Assembly (NCBI RefSeq): GCF_000160075.2
Contig: NZ_KI535340.1
Span: forward strand, 712,711 to 776,710
DNA length: 64,000 bases
Direction: 5' to 3'
Source of the DNA: Abiotrophia defectiva ATCC 49176
Lineage (GTDB): Bacteria > Bacillota > Bacilli > Lactobacillales > Aerococcaceae
In this document: in pieces, positions 8,587 through 17,360 of the stretch
How the letters are laid out: each line of letters begins with the position of its first letter
Numbering within the stretch: the first letter of the stretch is position 1
Translations under genes and position numbers: made by a program
Notes under the pieces: model-generated
Databases searched by the model: none
Told to the model about the DNA's origin: nothing
The model's input: only the letters and a program-made list of their open reading frames with translations

Positions 8587-9105
8587 TTAGTGGATGTCCC
8601 AGGGGAAATCCAAGTTGAGGCCTGACTGGAATTGAGCCGATGCTTTGCGTTCGGCCATACGCTTGGCCTGGCGTTCTGGGTAACCGGCGCAGACGAAGAT
8701 TTCCTCTGGGCCCTCTGGCTGAATAGGGGCGACCTCAACTGAAGCACCCGTCTCATCGATGGCCACAAAGGTCAGGAAGGCCGTCGCAGCCAAATAGCGT
8801 TCGCCCGTCTCCAGACGTTCCCCCACTACCTTGGCAAAGACTTCGACCGAGGTACGGCCGGTACCTGTGACAATGGTTTCCACACAGACGGAGTCAGACA
8901 AGTGCAAAGGCCGGATAAAGTTGAGCTGGTCCATCGAGGCCGTCACACAGAGACTGCGCGTATGGCGGGACACTGTAATACTGGCACAGTTATCAATGAA
9001 TTCCATGAGCTGACCGCCATAGAGGGTTTGGTGCATATTACAATGGAAAGGTAGGATACGGTGGGTTTGCACCGCCCGAGATTCGCGGCAAAACTTAGCC
9101 TCCAT
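8587..9105 (-). CDS. Hotdog-fold acyl-CoA thioesterase
   Basis: A 172-residue acyl-CoA thioesterase of the YciA/BFIT hotdog group, cleaving acyl-CoA to free acid and CoA. The block MHQTLYGGQLMEFIDNCAS carries the acidic catalytic residue of the family, and VTASMDQLNFIRPLHLSD follows. The longer reading frame would overlap proS, but AAGGAAG lies just before the ATG at 9105, 17 bases after the proS stop. It is probably transcribed with proS under the proline T-box. The C-terminal 40 residues are less conserved in appearance. Confidence 0.88.
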   Translation of the reverse strand: MEAKFCRESRAVQTHRILPFHCNMHQTLYGGQLMEFIDNCASITVSRHTRSLCVTASMDQLNFIRPLHLSDSVCVETIVTGTGRTSVEVFAKVVGERLETGERYLAATAFLTFVAIDETGASVEVAPIQPEGPEEIFVCAGYPERQAKRMAERKASAQFQSGLNLDFPWDIH

Positions 9106-9122
9106 CTTAGCTTCCTTCTTTC

Positions 9123-10562
9123 TTAGTAGGCCCGCGCCAACCATACGGTGTGCTTAGCCGGTTGGCCAGTCACGATACAGGTTGCTTTCTCTGGCACTTG
9201 GCCTGCAAATGGAATGTTACGTGTAGTGAAGCCCGTTTCTTCCTTAATCTTGTCTTCGCTCTCTTCAGTGCCATCCCAACCTGCTAACACCCAACCAGGT
9301 ACTTGGCCAGCTGCCCGCTTGCTTTCGATGTGGGCTTTGAGCTCATCTAAGCTATTGATGTCCGTATAGTAGTTGGCTTGGTTCATTTGGCGAGCCTTTT
9401 CTAAGAGTCGTCCTTGCATGCTAGCTAATTCCGCTTGGACGCTAGCCAAGAAGTTATCAAATGGTACGGCTACTTTGTCATCTAAGTCGCGAGCCTTCAT
9501 CATGACTTGCGCATTTTCTAAGTCGCGTGGGCCACACTCAATCCGAACTGGCACACCGCGCAGTTCCCATTCATTGAATTTGAAACCTGGTGAGTTGTTG
9601 CTGTCATCTACGCGGCAACGGATGCCTGCCGCTTTGAGTTGTGCCTGTAATTCATGGATTTTGTCCAGAATGGCTGGGTTCTTTTGCCATGGGCCTACTG
9701 GAACGAAGACTACTTGAGTTGGCGCAACTGCTGGTGGCAAGACCAAGCCCTTGTCGTCGCCGTGAGTCATAATCATAGCCCCAATCAAGCGAGTGGATAC
9801 CCCGAAGGAGCTAGTGTGCGCGTAAACATGCTCGTTATCGGTATTGAGGTAACGGATGTCGAAAGCCTCCGCAAACTTAGTCCCCATGTAGTGGGAAGTC
9901 CCGGCTTGAACAGCTTTACCGTCTTGCATCATAGCTTCAATGGAGAAGGTGCTAACTGCCCCAGCAAAGCGCTCAGAAGGAGTTTTTTCACCGTCTACCA
10001 CTGGCACCGCCAAGACACCTTCCACGACTTCCTTATAGATTTGGAGCATACGCATAGTACGGTCCAAGGCTTCTTGGCCGTCAGCGTGAGCCGTATGGCC
10101 TTCTTGCCAGAGGAACTCAGAGGTCCGCAAGAATGGCAAGGTCTTCTTCTCCCAACGGAACACGTTGGCCCATTGGTTGATTTCGAGTGGTAGGTCACGG
10201 TAGGACTGAATCCAGTTGGAGAAGGCATCCCCAATAATGGTCTCAGATGTTGGACGTAAAGCCAAACGCTCTTCTAACTTCTCCCCTGCTGCTTCCGTTA
10301 CCCATGGTAATTCTGGGCTAAAGCCTTCGATGTGATCCTTCTCCTTGTTGAAGAATGATTCAGGAATTAACATTGGGAAGTAGGCATTACGGATGCCTTC
10401 TTCCTTGAAACGAGCATCCATCGCTTTTTGGATATGTTCCCAGATTTCATAGCCGTCTGGCTTAAAAATCATACAGCCTCGCACTGGCGAGTAGTCCATT
10501 AAATCCGCTTGTTGAATGGTTTGTAAATACCATTTTGAGAAATCTTCTTGTCTTGTTACCAT
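9123..10562 (-). CDS. proS: Prolyl-tRNA synthetase, type 3 (eukaryote/archaeon-like)
   Basis: A 479-residue class II synthetase charging tRNA-Pro. The short length and lack of the bacterial editing insertion mark it as the eukaryote/archaeon-like ProS form found in some bacteria. Motif 2 (NVFRWEKKTLPFLRTSEFLWQEGHTAHA) and the anticodon-binding domain starting near residue 280 (APTQVVFVPVGPW) are clear. Without the INS domain, Ala-tRNA-Pro clearing would need another factor; YbaK-type deacylase at 24.8 kb clears Cys-tRNA-Pro. The start ATG has GGAGG eight bases upstream and the leader is a proline T-box. Confidence 0.96.
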   Translation of the reverse strand: MVTRQEDFSKWYLQTIQQADLMDYSPVRGCMIFKPDGYEIWEHIQKAMDARFKEEGIRNAYFPMLIPESFFNKEKDHIEGFSPELPWVTEAAGEKLEERLALRPTSETIIGDAFSNWIQSYRDLPLEINQWANVFRWEKKTLPFLRTSEFLWQEGHTAHADGQEALDRTMRMLQIYKEVVEGVLAVPVVDGEKTPSERFAGAVSTFSIEAMMQDGKAVQAGTSHYMGTKFAEAFDIRYLNTDNEHVYAHTSSFGVSTRLIGAMIMTHGDDKGLVLPPAVAPTQVVFVPVGPWQKNPAILDKIHELQAQLKAAGIRCRVDDSNNSPGFKFNEWELRGVPVRIECGPRDLENAQVMMKARDLDDKVAVPFDNFLASVQAELASMQGRLLEKARQMNQANYYTDINSLDELKAHIESKRAAGQVPGWVLAGWDGTEESEDKIKEETGFTTRNIPFAGQVPEKATCIVTGQPAKHTVWLARAY

Positions 10563-10574
10563 CTGGTAAACCTC

Positions 10575-10799
10575 CTTACAAAAAATCGTGACTGTGCTCC
10601 ATCCTTAATCAAGGACGAAGCACAGTCACTCCGCGGTACCACCTTGTTTGCCGACATAGGTGCCGGCCAACTTATAGCCGATAAGGAGGCTAGCCCACTT
10701 GTTCTCTTCAATAGTAGGTTCCAATCCACCAGAGGGTATGCGACTTCCAGCCAAGGACGCACTCTCTAAAACCATAGGGATTGTACTAGTCTATTTACA
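10575..10799 (-). promoter_or_regulatory. T-box riboswitch, proline-specific
   Basis: Read on the minus strand, the leader contains AGAGAG, the T-box core GGTGGTACCGCGG (about 10631-10643) and a terminator. The specifier reads CCT at 10716-10718, followed by A in AACCTACTATTGAAG, a proline codon agreeing with the downstream proS. The bulge TGGT suits the ACCA end of tRNA-Pro. Uncharged tRNA-Pro should cause readthrough into proS and the thioesterase. Confidence 0.9.
10580..10628 (-). terminator. T-box terminator hairpin before proS
   Basis: GTGACTGTGCT pairs with AGCACAGTCAC across a 27-base loop segment, then CGATTTTTT. The stem overlaps the T-box antiterminator region, as expected for regulated attenuation. 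Confidence 0.85.
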
Positions 10800-10805
10800 G
10801 CTATA

Positions 10806-10834
10806 AATATACGCATTTTTAAGCCCTTTGTCAA
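10806..10834 (-). promoter_or_regulatory. Promoter of the proS T-box transcript
   Basis: Minus strand TTGACA, 17 bases, TATATT, ending just ahead of the T-box leader. Confidence 0.8.
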
Positions 10835-10859
10835 GCTGTCCTCTGCTGGCTCCTAGCAA

Positions 10860-10892
10860 CAAAAAAGGTCCAGGACTGTGTCCCTGGACCTG
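10860..10892 (-). terminator. Terminator of lepB
   Basis: AGGTCCAGG/CCTGGACCT stem followed by TTTTTTG on the minus strand. Confidence 0.92.
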
Positions 10893-10898
10893 ACTCAC

Positions 10899-11501
10899 TT
10901 AACGGTTCACAATTTGTCCCGCATCATTTAATTTATACTTTTGCAAGAGGCCTAGACGGTTTAAAGGCCAATAGCTGACATCGGCTTCCCCTTCGACCGT
11001 GTTGGCATCAATAAAGCCAAAGGAACGACCGTCCAGCGAGTTCTGACGGTTATCCCCCAAGACGAAGTACTTACCTTCTGGCACTGTACTAGCTCCTGCA
11101 ACTTGTGCTAGGGTGAAGTTTTGCGTGAAGTTGCCATTCGGATTGGCCGCCTGGTATTCCTTCACCTTCTCGGCTAAGTAAGGCTCGTCAGTAGCCACGC
11201 CATTGAGATAGAGTTTGTCGTCGCGCACTTCAATGGTGTCACCTGGCACCCCAATGACACGCTTGATATAGCGTTTGCTAGGGTCACTCGGCGCCTTAAT
11301 AACCACCACGTCGAAACGTTCAATTTTGGCTAGCTTCCACATAAAGAGTCGTTCATCGTGTTGTAGGGTATAGTCCATCGAGTGTCCATCCACACGGAAG
11401 GACTCCACCACAAAATGACGTAAGGCGAAAACCGCCGCTACCATAATAATTAAGTAAACCAGGAATTCTAAGACTTCCTTGGCAATTGCTTTGATATTCA
11501 T
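10899..11501 (-). CDS. lepB: Signal peptidase I
   Basis: A 200-residue type I signal peptidase with one N-terminal membrane helix (about residues 9-28). The catalytic serine is Ser41 in DGHSMDYTL and the general base is Lys80 in RYIKRVIGVPGD; the GDNRQNSLDGRSFGFI block closes the domain. It cleaves signal peptides of exported proteins at the outer membrane face. Several such substrates with AXA sites lie in this window. Single-gene unit with its own terminator. Confidence 0.97.
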   Translation of the reverse strand: MNIKAIAKEVLEFLVYLIIMVAAVFALRHFVVESFRVDGHSMDYTLQHDERLFMWKLAKIERFDVVVIKAPSDPSKRYIKRVIGVPGDTIEVRDDKLYLNGVATDEPYLAEKVKEYQAANPNGNFTQNFTLAQVAGASTVPEGKYFVLGDNRQNSLDGRSFGFIDANTVEGEADVSYWPLNRLGLLQKYKLNDAGQIVNR

Positions 11502-11599
11502 ATTATCCCTCCAGGATTCATCTACCCCTTCATTATACCTTAAGGCTTAGAGGACAAGCAATCCTGAGCACTTTTGACGCTAAAATAAATGCTAGACAA

Positions 11600-11626
11600 G
11601 AAAAAAGCTAGGACCAAGTCCTAGCC
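11600..11626 (-). terminator. Terminator of secreted paralog A
   Basis: GGCTAGGAC/GTCCTAGC stem with TTG loop and TTTTTTCT on the minus strand. Confidence 0.9.
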
Positions 11627-11637
11627 TTATCGCTTGC

Positions 11638-12546
11638 TTATTCTTCAGAAGATGAAGCGGAGTTAGCATTGCCAGCCCCTGCTTCAGGTTCCTTGATATC
11701 AACTGGTTGGTTGTGGTTGCTTACAGTCACAGAGAAAGTAACATCCACTGTTTGTGGTGCGTCGTCGCCCTCAGCCAATTTAGGATTTACTTGAGCCACG
11801 TCTACATGAAGGACAAGGTTGAAAGCTTTGACGAAGTGAGTTTCTTTATCATAGCTTACTACCAAGCTAGGATTCAATTCGAAGAACTTCTTGAAGTTCT
11901 CAGCAGTGAAGACCTTGCTGAAGCTATCTTCGCTAACATTTTGACCTGCTTGTTTAGCTTGGTCTAAAGCCGCTTGTTGTAATTTCTTGAAGAGGGCTTC
12001 GTGATCTTGATAGAACTTAGCACCGTCAATGTTTTGTTTGAGGGAAACTTGATACTCGTCATCTTTTGCTTCCACATTGAATAATTCAGAAAGAGCTGTA
12101 TTAAATTCTTTGTCTAACTCAGAATTTGTCTTAGCTACTTCTAAAAACTTGGCATAAGCTTTTTGGAATTCTTGTTTGTTGACGGAAACATCCGATACAT
12201 GCCAATCTTTGTCTCCTTCACGGAAGAAGGCTTTGGCACCTTTTACCACTGCCTCAAATTGGCCATTGGTGGTTGGTGGCAATTGTAAATCAAGTGAACC
12301 TTGGAGCTCAGCATTCTTAACATCCACGTCACCTGTTAGGTTAGCCGTTAAACTACGTGGTGTAGTCTTAGTAGTACCAATAACGGACAGGCTAGATTCC
12401 AAGTGGAAAGTCTCCAACTTGAGTGCTGCTTCGTTGGCTTGGGTCATCAAATCAACGAAAGATGGGGCAGCATCTTGAGCTGCAGCGAAAGGTAATTGGC
12501 TAAAGAAAGCCAAGAGAACAACTAATACTTTGACTAATTTTTTCAT
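11638..12546 (-). CDS. Secreted paralog A of a tandem three-gene family
   Basis: A 302-residue exported protein with a signal peptide ending LPFAAAQ, no lipobox and no other membrane segment. It shares with the next two genes a central block LKQNIDGAKFYQDHEALF and a later block FTAENFKKFFELNP, so all three are paralogs. The fold looks like the beta-rich LppX/DUF6612-type lipoprotein-like domain, an inference from its alternating strands and length. The C-terminus ends in a Ser/Glu stretch (NSASSSEE). The ATG at 12546 is chosen over 12552 because AGGAGG is seven bases away. It has its own terminator. Function unknown. Confidence 0.85.
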   Translation of the reverse strand: MKKLVKVLVVLLAFFSQLPFAAAQDAAPSFVDLMTQANEAALKLETFHLESSLSVIGTTKTTPRSLTANLTGDVDVKNAELQGSLDLQLPPTTNGQFEAVVKGAKAFFREGDKDWHVSDVSVNKQEFQKAYAKFLEVAKTNSELDKEFNTALSELFNVEAKDDEYQVSLKQNIDGAKFYQDHEALFKKLQQAALDQAKQAGQNVSEDSFSKVFTAENFKKFFELNPSLVVSYDKETHFVKAFNLVLHVDVAQVNPKLAEGDDAPQTVDVTFSVTVSNHNQPVDIKEPEAGAGNANSASSSEE

Positions 12547-12714
12547 TTTCATTCCTCCTCTTAGTCGCAGTTACATTCCAGGTTTTGACTAGGCAAGCAC
12601 CTGATAATATTATGCTAACACTTTAAGAGCCAGACTTCAAGTCTTTACACACAAAAAGTTAGACAAAAGTAGAATTTCTTTCGTTTTTTCTTTTTCTGCA
12701 GTCAAAAAGCCATT

Positions 12715-12746
12715 AAAAAAAGCACCCCTAAGGGTGCTTTTTTTAC
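12715..12746 (-). terminator. Terminator of secreted paralog B
   Basis: AAAGCACCCCTAAGGGTGCTTT, near-perfect hairpin with A and T tracts on both sides, so possibly bidirectional. Confidence 0.92.
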
Positions 12747-12749
12747 GGA

Positions 12750-13622
12750 TTAGTGGTTTTCTAATTCGATTGGTTGGTTGTAGTCTTTAGCTTCTAAGTT
12801 AGCTTGTACAGATACTTTACCTGGTGCGCCTTGAGCTGATTGAGCTGGTAAGAAGTCAGCAGGGTTCAAGTTTACATCAAGCGTTACCTTAGATACTAAG
12901 AAAGTAGATTTGTTGTAACGAACTTCTACTTTAGGGTTTGATGCAAAGAATTTTTCCATGGTTTCTGCACTGAAGAGCTTGTCGTAGGTTGCTTTTTGTT
13001 GATCAGATACAGATTGACCGTTCGCTTCTGCTTGTTTCAAGACTTGGTCTTTAACGCGAGCGAAGGTTTCTTTGTTATCTTCGAAGAATTTCTTCCCGTC
13101 GATCCCTTGTTTGAGGGCGTAAACATAGTCTTCGCCGTCTTCCTTCACTTCGAAGTATTGACCTAAAGTAGCTTCTTGTTCAGGAGTTAAGTCCTTGTAA
13201 GCTGCTTGCAAGCCGTTTTGGATAGCAGTCTTGAATTGGTTACGTTGAGCAGAGAAGTCTGCCTTAGTCCATTCTTTATCACCAGTTTGAGTTGATAAGG
13301 TATCATCTTTCACTTGGAAAGCTTGTTTTTGAGCGTTTGGAGACAATTGGCTCGCAACTTCAATTTTACCTTCACCTTGAACGTTTTCTACGTCTAATTC
13401 AGTTTCAAAGTTCACGTTAGCAACGTTTACTTTAGTCCCGTTTTGGTCAAAAGCAACAGCTAAGTCACCTTTCAATTCTACAGACTTCACAGTCTTCAAA
13501 GCTGCATCTGCTTTGCTGAAGAGTTCATTCAAACCTACAGCGTGAGCAGTAGTAGCAGGGGTAGTAGCGAATACAGTAGCAGCAACAGCTGTTACAGCAA
13601 AAAATTTCTTGATGGATTTCAT
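12750..13622 (-). CDS. Secreted paralog B of a tandem three-gene family
   Basis: A 290-residue exported protein with a signal peptide ending in PATTAHA and no lipobox. It matches its neighbours in the blocks LKQGIDGKKFFEDNKETF and FSAETMEKFFASNPKVEV. It lacks the Ser/Glu tail of paralogs A and C. Three ATGs occur in a row; AAAGGAG is seven bases from the third (13622), which is taken as start. Codon use is notably uniform and AT-leaning at third positions (many GTT, GCT, ACT), as in highly expressed genes. Own terminator. Likely a cell-surface or secreted protein of unknown ligand. Confidence 0.85.
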   Translation of the reverse strand: MKSIKKFFAVTAVAATVFATTPATTAHAVGLNELFSKADAALKTVKSVELKGDLAVAFDQNGTKVNVANVNFETELDVENVQGEGKIEVASQLSPNAQKQAFQVKDDTLSTQTGDKEWTKADFSAQRNQFKTAIQNGLQAAYKDLTPEQEATLGQYFEVKEDGEDYVYALKQGIDGKKFFEDNKETFARVKDQVLKQAEANGQSVSDQQKATYDKLFSAETMEKFFASNPKVEVRYNKSTFLVSKVTLDVNLNPADFLPAQSAQGAPGKVSVQANLEAKDYNQPIELENH

Positions 13623-13803
13623 CATCATTCTCCTTTTCGTAAAAGATTTTACTTGTCCCTATTATAACGCGCTCAGCTTAAATTACAACCAAAAGCCCTC
13701 GATTTCACATAAATTTCATACTTTAGGCCGAGAAAAAGCCCATTATTCCGAACAAATCCTAGGCTCTAAAGCAGGAAAAGTTCGCCCTTGGCTAGCGCCC
13801 CAC

Positions 13804-13835
13804 CAAAAAAGCAGCCCCTTGGGGCTGCAAAAAAA
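13804..13835 (-). terminator. Terminator of secreted paralog C
   Basis: GCAGCCCC/GGGGCTGC stem flanked by A6 and A7 on the plus strand, giving TTTTTTGG after the hairpin on the minus strand. Confidence 0.9.
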
Positions 13836-13841
13836 TTGTCC

Positions 13842-14819
13842 TTATTCAGAAGCAGAACTTGATTCACTGTCTTGGCTTAATTCAGGCAAGCGACTTGAAT
13901 CAGACTCCAAGCTAGGTAGTTTTTCTTCCGGCACTGTAATCTCACGGCTCTCGTTGAAGCCATCAAAGCTCATTTCTACATTGTAGTAGAAGGTGTAGAG
14001 TCCTAATTTTTCAACTTCTTTGCTGTCTAAGAAGTCAGTGAAACGTAGCGTTACTTCCATCTTGTAAGATGTTACTAAGTAGCTATCCTTAGCAAAATGA
14101 ACTTCGTAAACTGGTTTACTTTCTAAGAACTTGCTTAAGGTTTCCGCACTGTAGAAACGTTCAATTTGTGCCTTGTAGCTTGGTGAAACCTTTTCGCCAC
14201 GTGCCTCCATCTCTTCATAGATTTCTTGCTTAAATTGATCCAAGGCAGCCTTGTTATCGTCGAAGAGCTTCTTAGCATCAATATCATCACGCAGACTAAG
14301 CACATATTCACTATCTGTTTCAGTCAGTTTGAAAATTTGCTTGATTAAGTCATCGTGTTGAGCTAAAGCCTTAACGACTTCGTCTTTGGCCGGGAAGTTG
14401 AAGCCTTCACGCTCGATTGACTTCTTAAGGTCAGCTTTTTGCTTGCTAGCATCTTCCACTTGTGCATACTCATCATCCAATTGATAGAAGGCTTGGTTGT
14501 CCTTAATACCCCAACGCACTTGGCGGAATTGTGGTAAGAAGATTGAGTCAATCACTAGCTTAAGATCGCCGTTAAGGTTTGGAATATCAACATAACCATC
14601 AATCTCAACTTGACCTAGGTCCATATGTTGGGTCTGACGGTCAATGGCTGCCTTTAAGGTCCCTTGAGCATGGAGATTATTCAGGCCACGGTAAGCTTCG
14701 TAGCTACGACCTAAGAGTTCAGAGATGGCTAGATCTTCCGCTTGTACTTTAGGTAAAGAGACGAAGATCAGGGTCAAGGCCATCACAAGAGCGGCCATTT
14801 TCTTGAAGAATTGTTTCAT
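13842..14819 (-). CDS. Secreted paralog C of a tandem three-gene family
   Basis: A 325-residue exported protein with a signal peptide ending LPKVQAED, no lipobox. Family blocks are LRDDIDAKKLFDDNKAALDQF and FYSAETLSKFLESKPVYEV. The last 30 residues are disordered and Ser/Glu-rich (SQDSESSSASE). It is the first transcribed of the three, although each gene has its own terminator, so they may be three separate units. Divergence from B is stronger than ordinary recent duplication, which suggests an old triplication with separate roles. Confidence 0.85.
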   Translation of the reverse strand: MKQFFKKMAALVMALTLIFVSLPKVQAEDLAISELLGRSYEAYRGLNNLHAQGTLKAAIDRQTQHMDLGQVEIDGYVDIPNLNGDLKLVIDSIFLPQFRQVRWGIKDNQAFYQLDDEYAQVEDASKQKADLKKSIEREGFNFPAKDEVVKALAQHDDLIKQIFKLTETDSEYVLSLRDDIDAKKLFDDNKAALDQFKQEIYEEMEARGEKVSPSYKAQIERFYSAETLSKFLESKPVYEVHFAKDSYLVTSYKMEVTLRFTDFLDSKEVEKLGLYTFYYNVEMSFDGFNESREITVPEEKLPSLESDSSRLPELSQDSESSSASE

Positions 14820-14849
14820 GGGGTTCTTCCTTTCTAGACTGGAATAGGA

Positions 14850-15845
14850 TTAGTCTTCTTTGCTTAAATCTTCCAACTTGAATTTTTCTTGGAAGAGTGG
14901 ACTTACTGAACGGTTTTCGTGGATACGCTTGATAGCTTCCCCGACTAAGGTGCCGACAGAAATCGTTTGGAGTTTGTCTAAGTGGCGACCTTCTGGTTGT
15001 TGAATAGAGTCGGTCACGATAACTTCTCTGATATCAGATTCATCTAGGCGATCAACCGCTGGACCAGATAGGACAGCGTGGGTACAGCAAGCATAGACGG
15101 AATCTGCGCCCTTATCGAGGAGAGCGGCTGCCGCTAAGGTAATAGTCCCAGCAGTATCAATCATGTCATCGATAATGATACATTTCTTGCCTGCGACATC
15201 CCCGATAATGTTCATGACTTCAGAGACGTTAGGACGTGGACGGCGTTTGTCGATGATGGCAATTGGTGACTTGAGGAAGTCGGCCAATTTGCGGGCCCGT
15301 ACTACCCCACCGTGGTCAGGAGAAACGACCACGACATCCTCGCCGAAGAGGCCTTTTTCTAAGAAGTAGTCAGCCAAGAGCGGCACCCCAATTAAGTGGT
15401 CCACTGGAATATCAAAGAAGCCTTGAATTTGCGGTGCATGCAAGTCTAAGGTTAAGACACGGTCTGCCCCAGCAATAGTAATCATGTTAGCAACTAATTT
15501 AGCGGTAATTGGTTCACGCGACTGAGCCTTACGTTCTTGACGCGCATAGCCGTAATAAGGCATGACCACGTTAATGGTCTTGGCACTTGCCCGACGCAAA
15601 GCATCAATCATGATCAAGAGTTCCATCAAGTTGTCGTTGACTGGGTCAGAAGTCGATTGCACGATGTAGACGTGCGCCCCCCGAATACTTTCTTCCACGT
15701 TGACCTTGACTTCACCGTCTGAAAAACGTGAAATGCTAATTTTCCCTAATTCTAGACCAACTGCCTCCGCAATCTTCTCTGCCAAAGGACGGTTTGAACT
15801 CAAAGAGAAAATCTTCAACTTCGGATCTTTATAATGTTTACCCAC
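14850..15845 (-). CDS. prs: Ribose-phosphate pyrophosphokinase
   Basis: A 331-residue class I PRPP synthase, making PRPP from ribose 5-phosphate and ATP for purine, pyrimidine, NAD, His and Trp synthesis. The motifs [17 protein letters not shown] near residue 40, [11 protein letters not shown] near 135, and the PRPP loop [13 protein letters not shown] near residue 224 are complete. The start is a GTG (15845) with AGGAGG seven bases before. It follows glmU by 18 bases and shares its promoter. PurR, which senses PRPP, is encoded just upstream on the same strand. Confidence 0.97.
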   Translation of the reverse strand: MGKHYKDPKLKIFSLSSNRPLAEKIAEAVGLELGKISISRFSDGEVKVNVEESIRGAHVYIVQSTSDPVNDNLMELLIMIDALRRASAKTINVVMPYYGYARQERKAQSREPITAKLVANMITIAGADRVLTLDLHAPQIQGFFDIPVDHLIGVPLLADYFLEKGLFGEDVVVVSPDHGGVVRARKLADFLKSPIAIIDKRRPRPNVSEVMNIIGDVAGKKCIIIDDMIDTAGTITLAAAALLDKGADSVYACCTHAVLSGPAVDRLDESDIREVIVTDSIQQPEGRHLDKLQTISVGTLVGEAIKRIHENRSVSPLFQEKFKLEDLSKED

Positions 15846-15863
15846 AATGGTTCCTCCTAAAAA

Positions 15864-17234
15864 TTACTTTTTGCTAAATTTTTGCCAATAGTTGGGAATG
15901 TTATCTTGCTTGACGCGGGAAATGGCCAAGGCTTGATCTGGCACATCGTGTGTCACAGTTGTACCCGCTGCAATAAAGGTTTGGTCGCCAATCTTGACTG
16001 GTGACACGATGTTGGCATTACAGCCGATAAAGGCTTGGTCACCTACAGTTGAACGGTGCTTCTTCTTGCCGTCATAGTTGACGAAGATGGTGCCGCAACC
16101 GATATTGATATCACGACCTAGGTCAGCATCGCCAATATAGGTTAGGTGGCCTGACTTGACGCCTGCCCCTAAGGTAGAGTTCTTGACTTCGACGAAGTTG
16201 CCGATATGAACATCTTGACCTAGGTGGCTATTTGGCCGCAGGTGAGCGAATGGCCCGACGGTTGCGCCAGTAGCGACAGTTGAAGATTCGATAACGGATT
16301 GGGTCACAGAGACACCGTCTGCCAACTGACTGTCATGGATTTCCGTATTGGCCCCAATTTGACACTGAGCCCCAATGCGGGTTTGACCCTTAAGGCTAAC
16401 ATTGGCTTCCAGAACAGTATCTGGACCAATAACCACATCGGCTTCAATGTAGGTTGAAGCTGGATCAATCATGGTCACGCCTTGGCGCATATGATATTCA
16501 TTAATACGACGGCGCATAGATTGGGTCGCTTCTGCTAGTGCTACTCGGTCGTTAACCCCAATGGCTTCGGTCTCATCTGCCATGACATAGGCAGCCACCG
16601 TCCGTTCTGCTTGACGGGCCAGGGCAATGACATCCGGCAAGTAATATTCGCCTTGGGCGTTATCGTTGCCCACACGTTTGAGACAATCAAACAATAATTG
16701 ATTGTCGAAGACATAGGTCCCGGTGTTGAATTCACGAATCAGCGCCTCTTGCTCTGTAGCATCCTTCTGTTCCACAATCTTCAGAACTTGACCCTCAGCG
16801 TCACGAACAATCCGTCCGTATCCTGTCGCATCTTCGGTAACAGCGGTCAAAATGGTTGCCCCTGCCCCTTGAGCTTGGTGATAGTCAAAAAGGGCCGATA
16901 AAGTCTCAGCAGTCAAGAGTGGCGTGTCACCACAAATCACCAGGGTGCTGCCCGCTAAATGTCCCAAAGCACTTTCTGCCTGTAGGACTGCGTGACCTGT
17001 CCCTAGTTGTTCTGCCTGTAAGGCATAGCTAGACTTATCGCCCAAGTAGGCTTGTACAGCTTCCGCTCCATGCCCCACGATGGTGACGATTTGGTTGACG
17101 CCACTGGCTTCAACTGCTCGCACCACATGGGCCACCATAGGCAAACCACACACTGGGTGTAGGACCTTGTAGAGGGAGGATTTCATTCGTGTTCCCTTCC
17201 CTGCAGCTAGAATGACTGCCATCCGATTCTCCAT
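15864..17234 (-). CDS. glmU: Bifunctional GlcN-1-P acetyltransferase / GlcNAc-1-P uridyltransferase
   Basis: A 456-residue two-domain enzyme making UDP-GlcNAc, precursor of peptidoglycan and wall polymers. The N-terminal uridyltransferase has LAAGKGTRMKSSLYKVLHPV; the C-terminal left-handed beta-helix is visible as hexapeptide repeats from about residue 255, ending with the acetyltransferase sites HIGNFVEVKNS and GHLTYIGDADLG. Full length. Together with MurA at 25.3 kb it covers early wall precursor synthesis. First gene of the glmU-prs operon. Confidence 0.97.
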   Translation of the reverse strand: MENRMAVILAAGKGTRMKSSLYKVLHPVCGLPMVAHVVRAVEASGVNQIVTIVGHGAEAVQAYLGDKSSYALQAEQLGTGHAVLQAESALGHLAGSTLVICGDTPLLTAETLSALFDYHQAQGAGATILTAVTEDATGYGRIVRDAEGQVLKIVEQKDATEQEALIREFNTGTYVFDNQLLFDCLKRVGNDNAQGEYYLPDVIALARQAERTVAAYVMADETEAIGVNDRVALAEATQSMRRRINEYHMRQGVTMIDPASTYIEADVVIGPDTVLEANVSLKGQTRIGAQCQIGANTEIHDSQLADGVSVTQSVIESSTVATGATVGPFAHLRPNSHLGQDVHIGNFVEVKNSTLGAGVKSGHLTYIGDADLGRDINIGCGTIFVNYDGKKKHRSTVGDQAFIGCNANIVSPVKIGDQTFIAAGTTVTHDVPDQALAISRVKQDNIPNYWQKFSKK

Positions 17235-17297
17235 TCATCATACTCCTTTACTTACTACGTACGACATGGCACGTTAATTTCGTAATCTACCGATACT

Positions 17298-17327
17298 ATT
17301 ATACCGATTTCAGGCGCAGATATCCAA
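17298..17327 (-). promoter_or_regulatory. Promoter of glmU-prs
   Basis: Minus strand TTGGAT, 18 bases, TATAAT, about 65 bases before the glmU ribosome binding site. Confidence 0.65.
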
Positions 17328-17360
17328 TCGAATTATCATTTTTTATCAATTTGTCATTTT

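Noticed and set aside
9654-10193. 179-codon plus-strand ORF opposite proS
   Set aside because: Shadow of proS; composition follows the antisense of conserved synthetase motifs.
15395-15405. AGTGGTCCACT in prs, and again in ftsE at 54421-54431, matching the core of the hairpin array
   Set aside because: Both lie in conserved coding sequence (Val-Asp-His codons on the minus strand) and lack the hairpin context, so coincidence.
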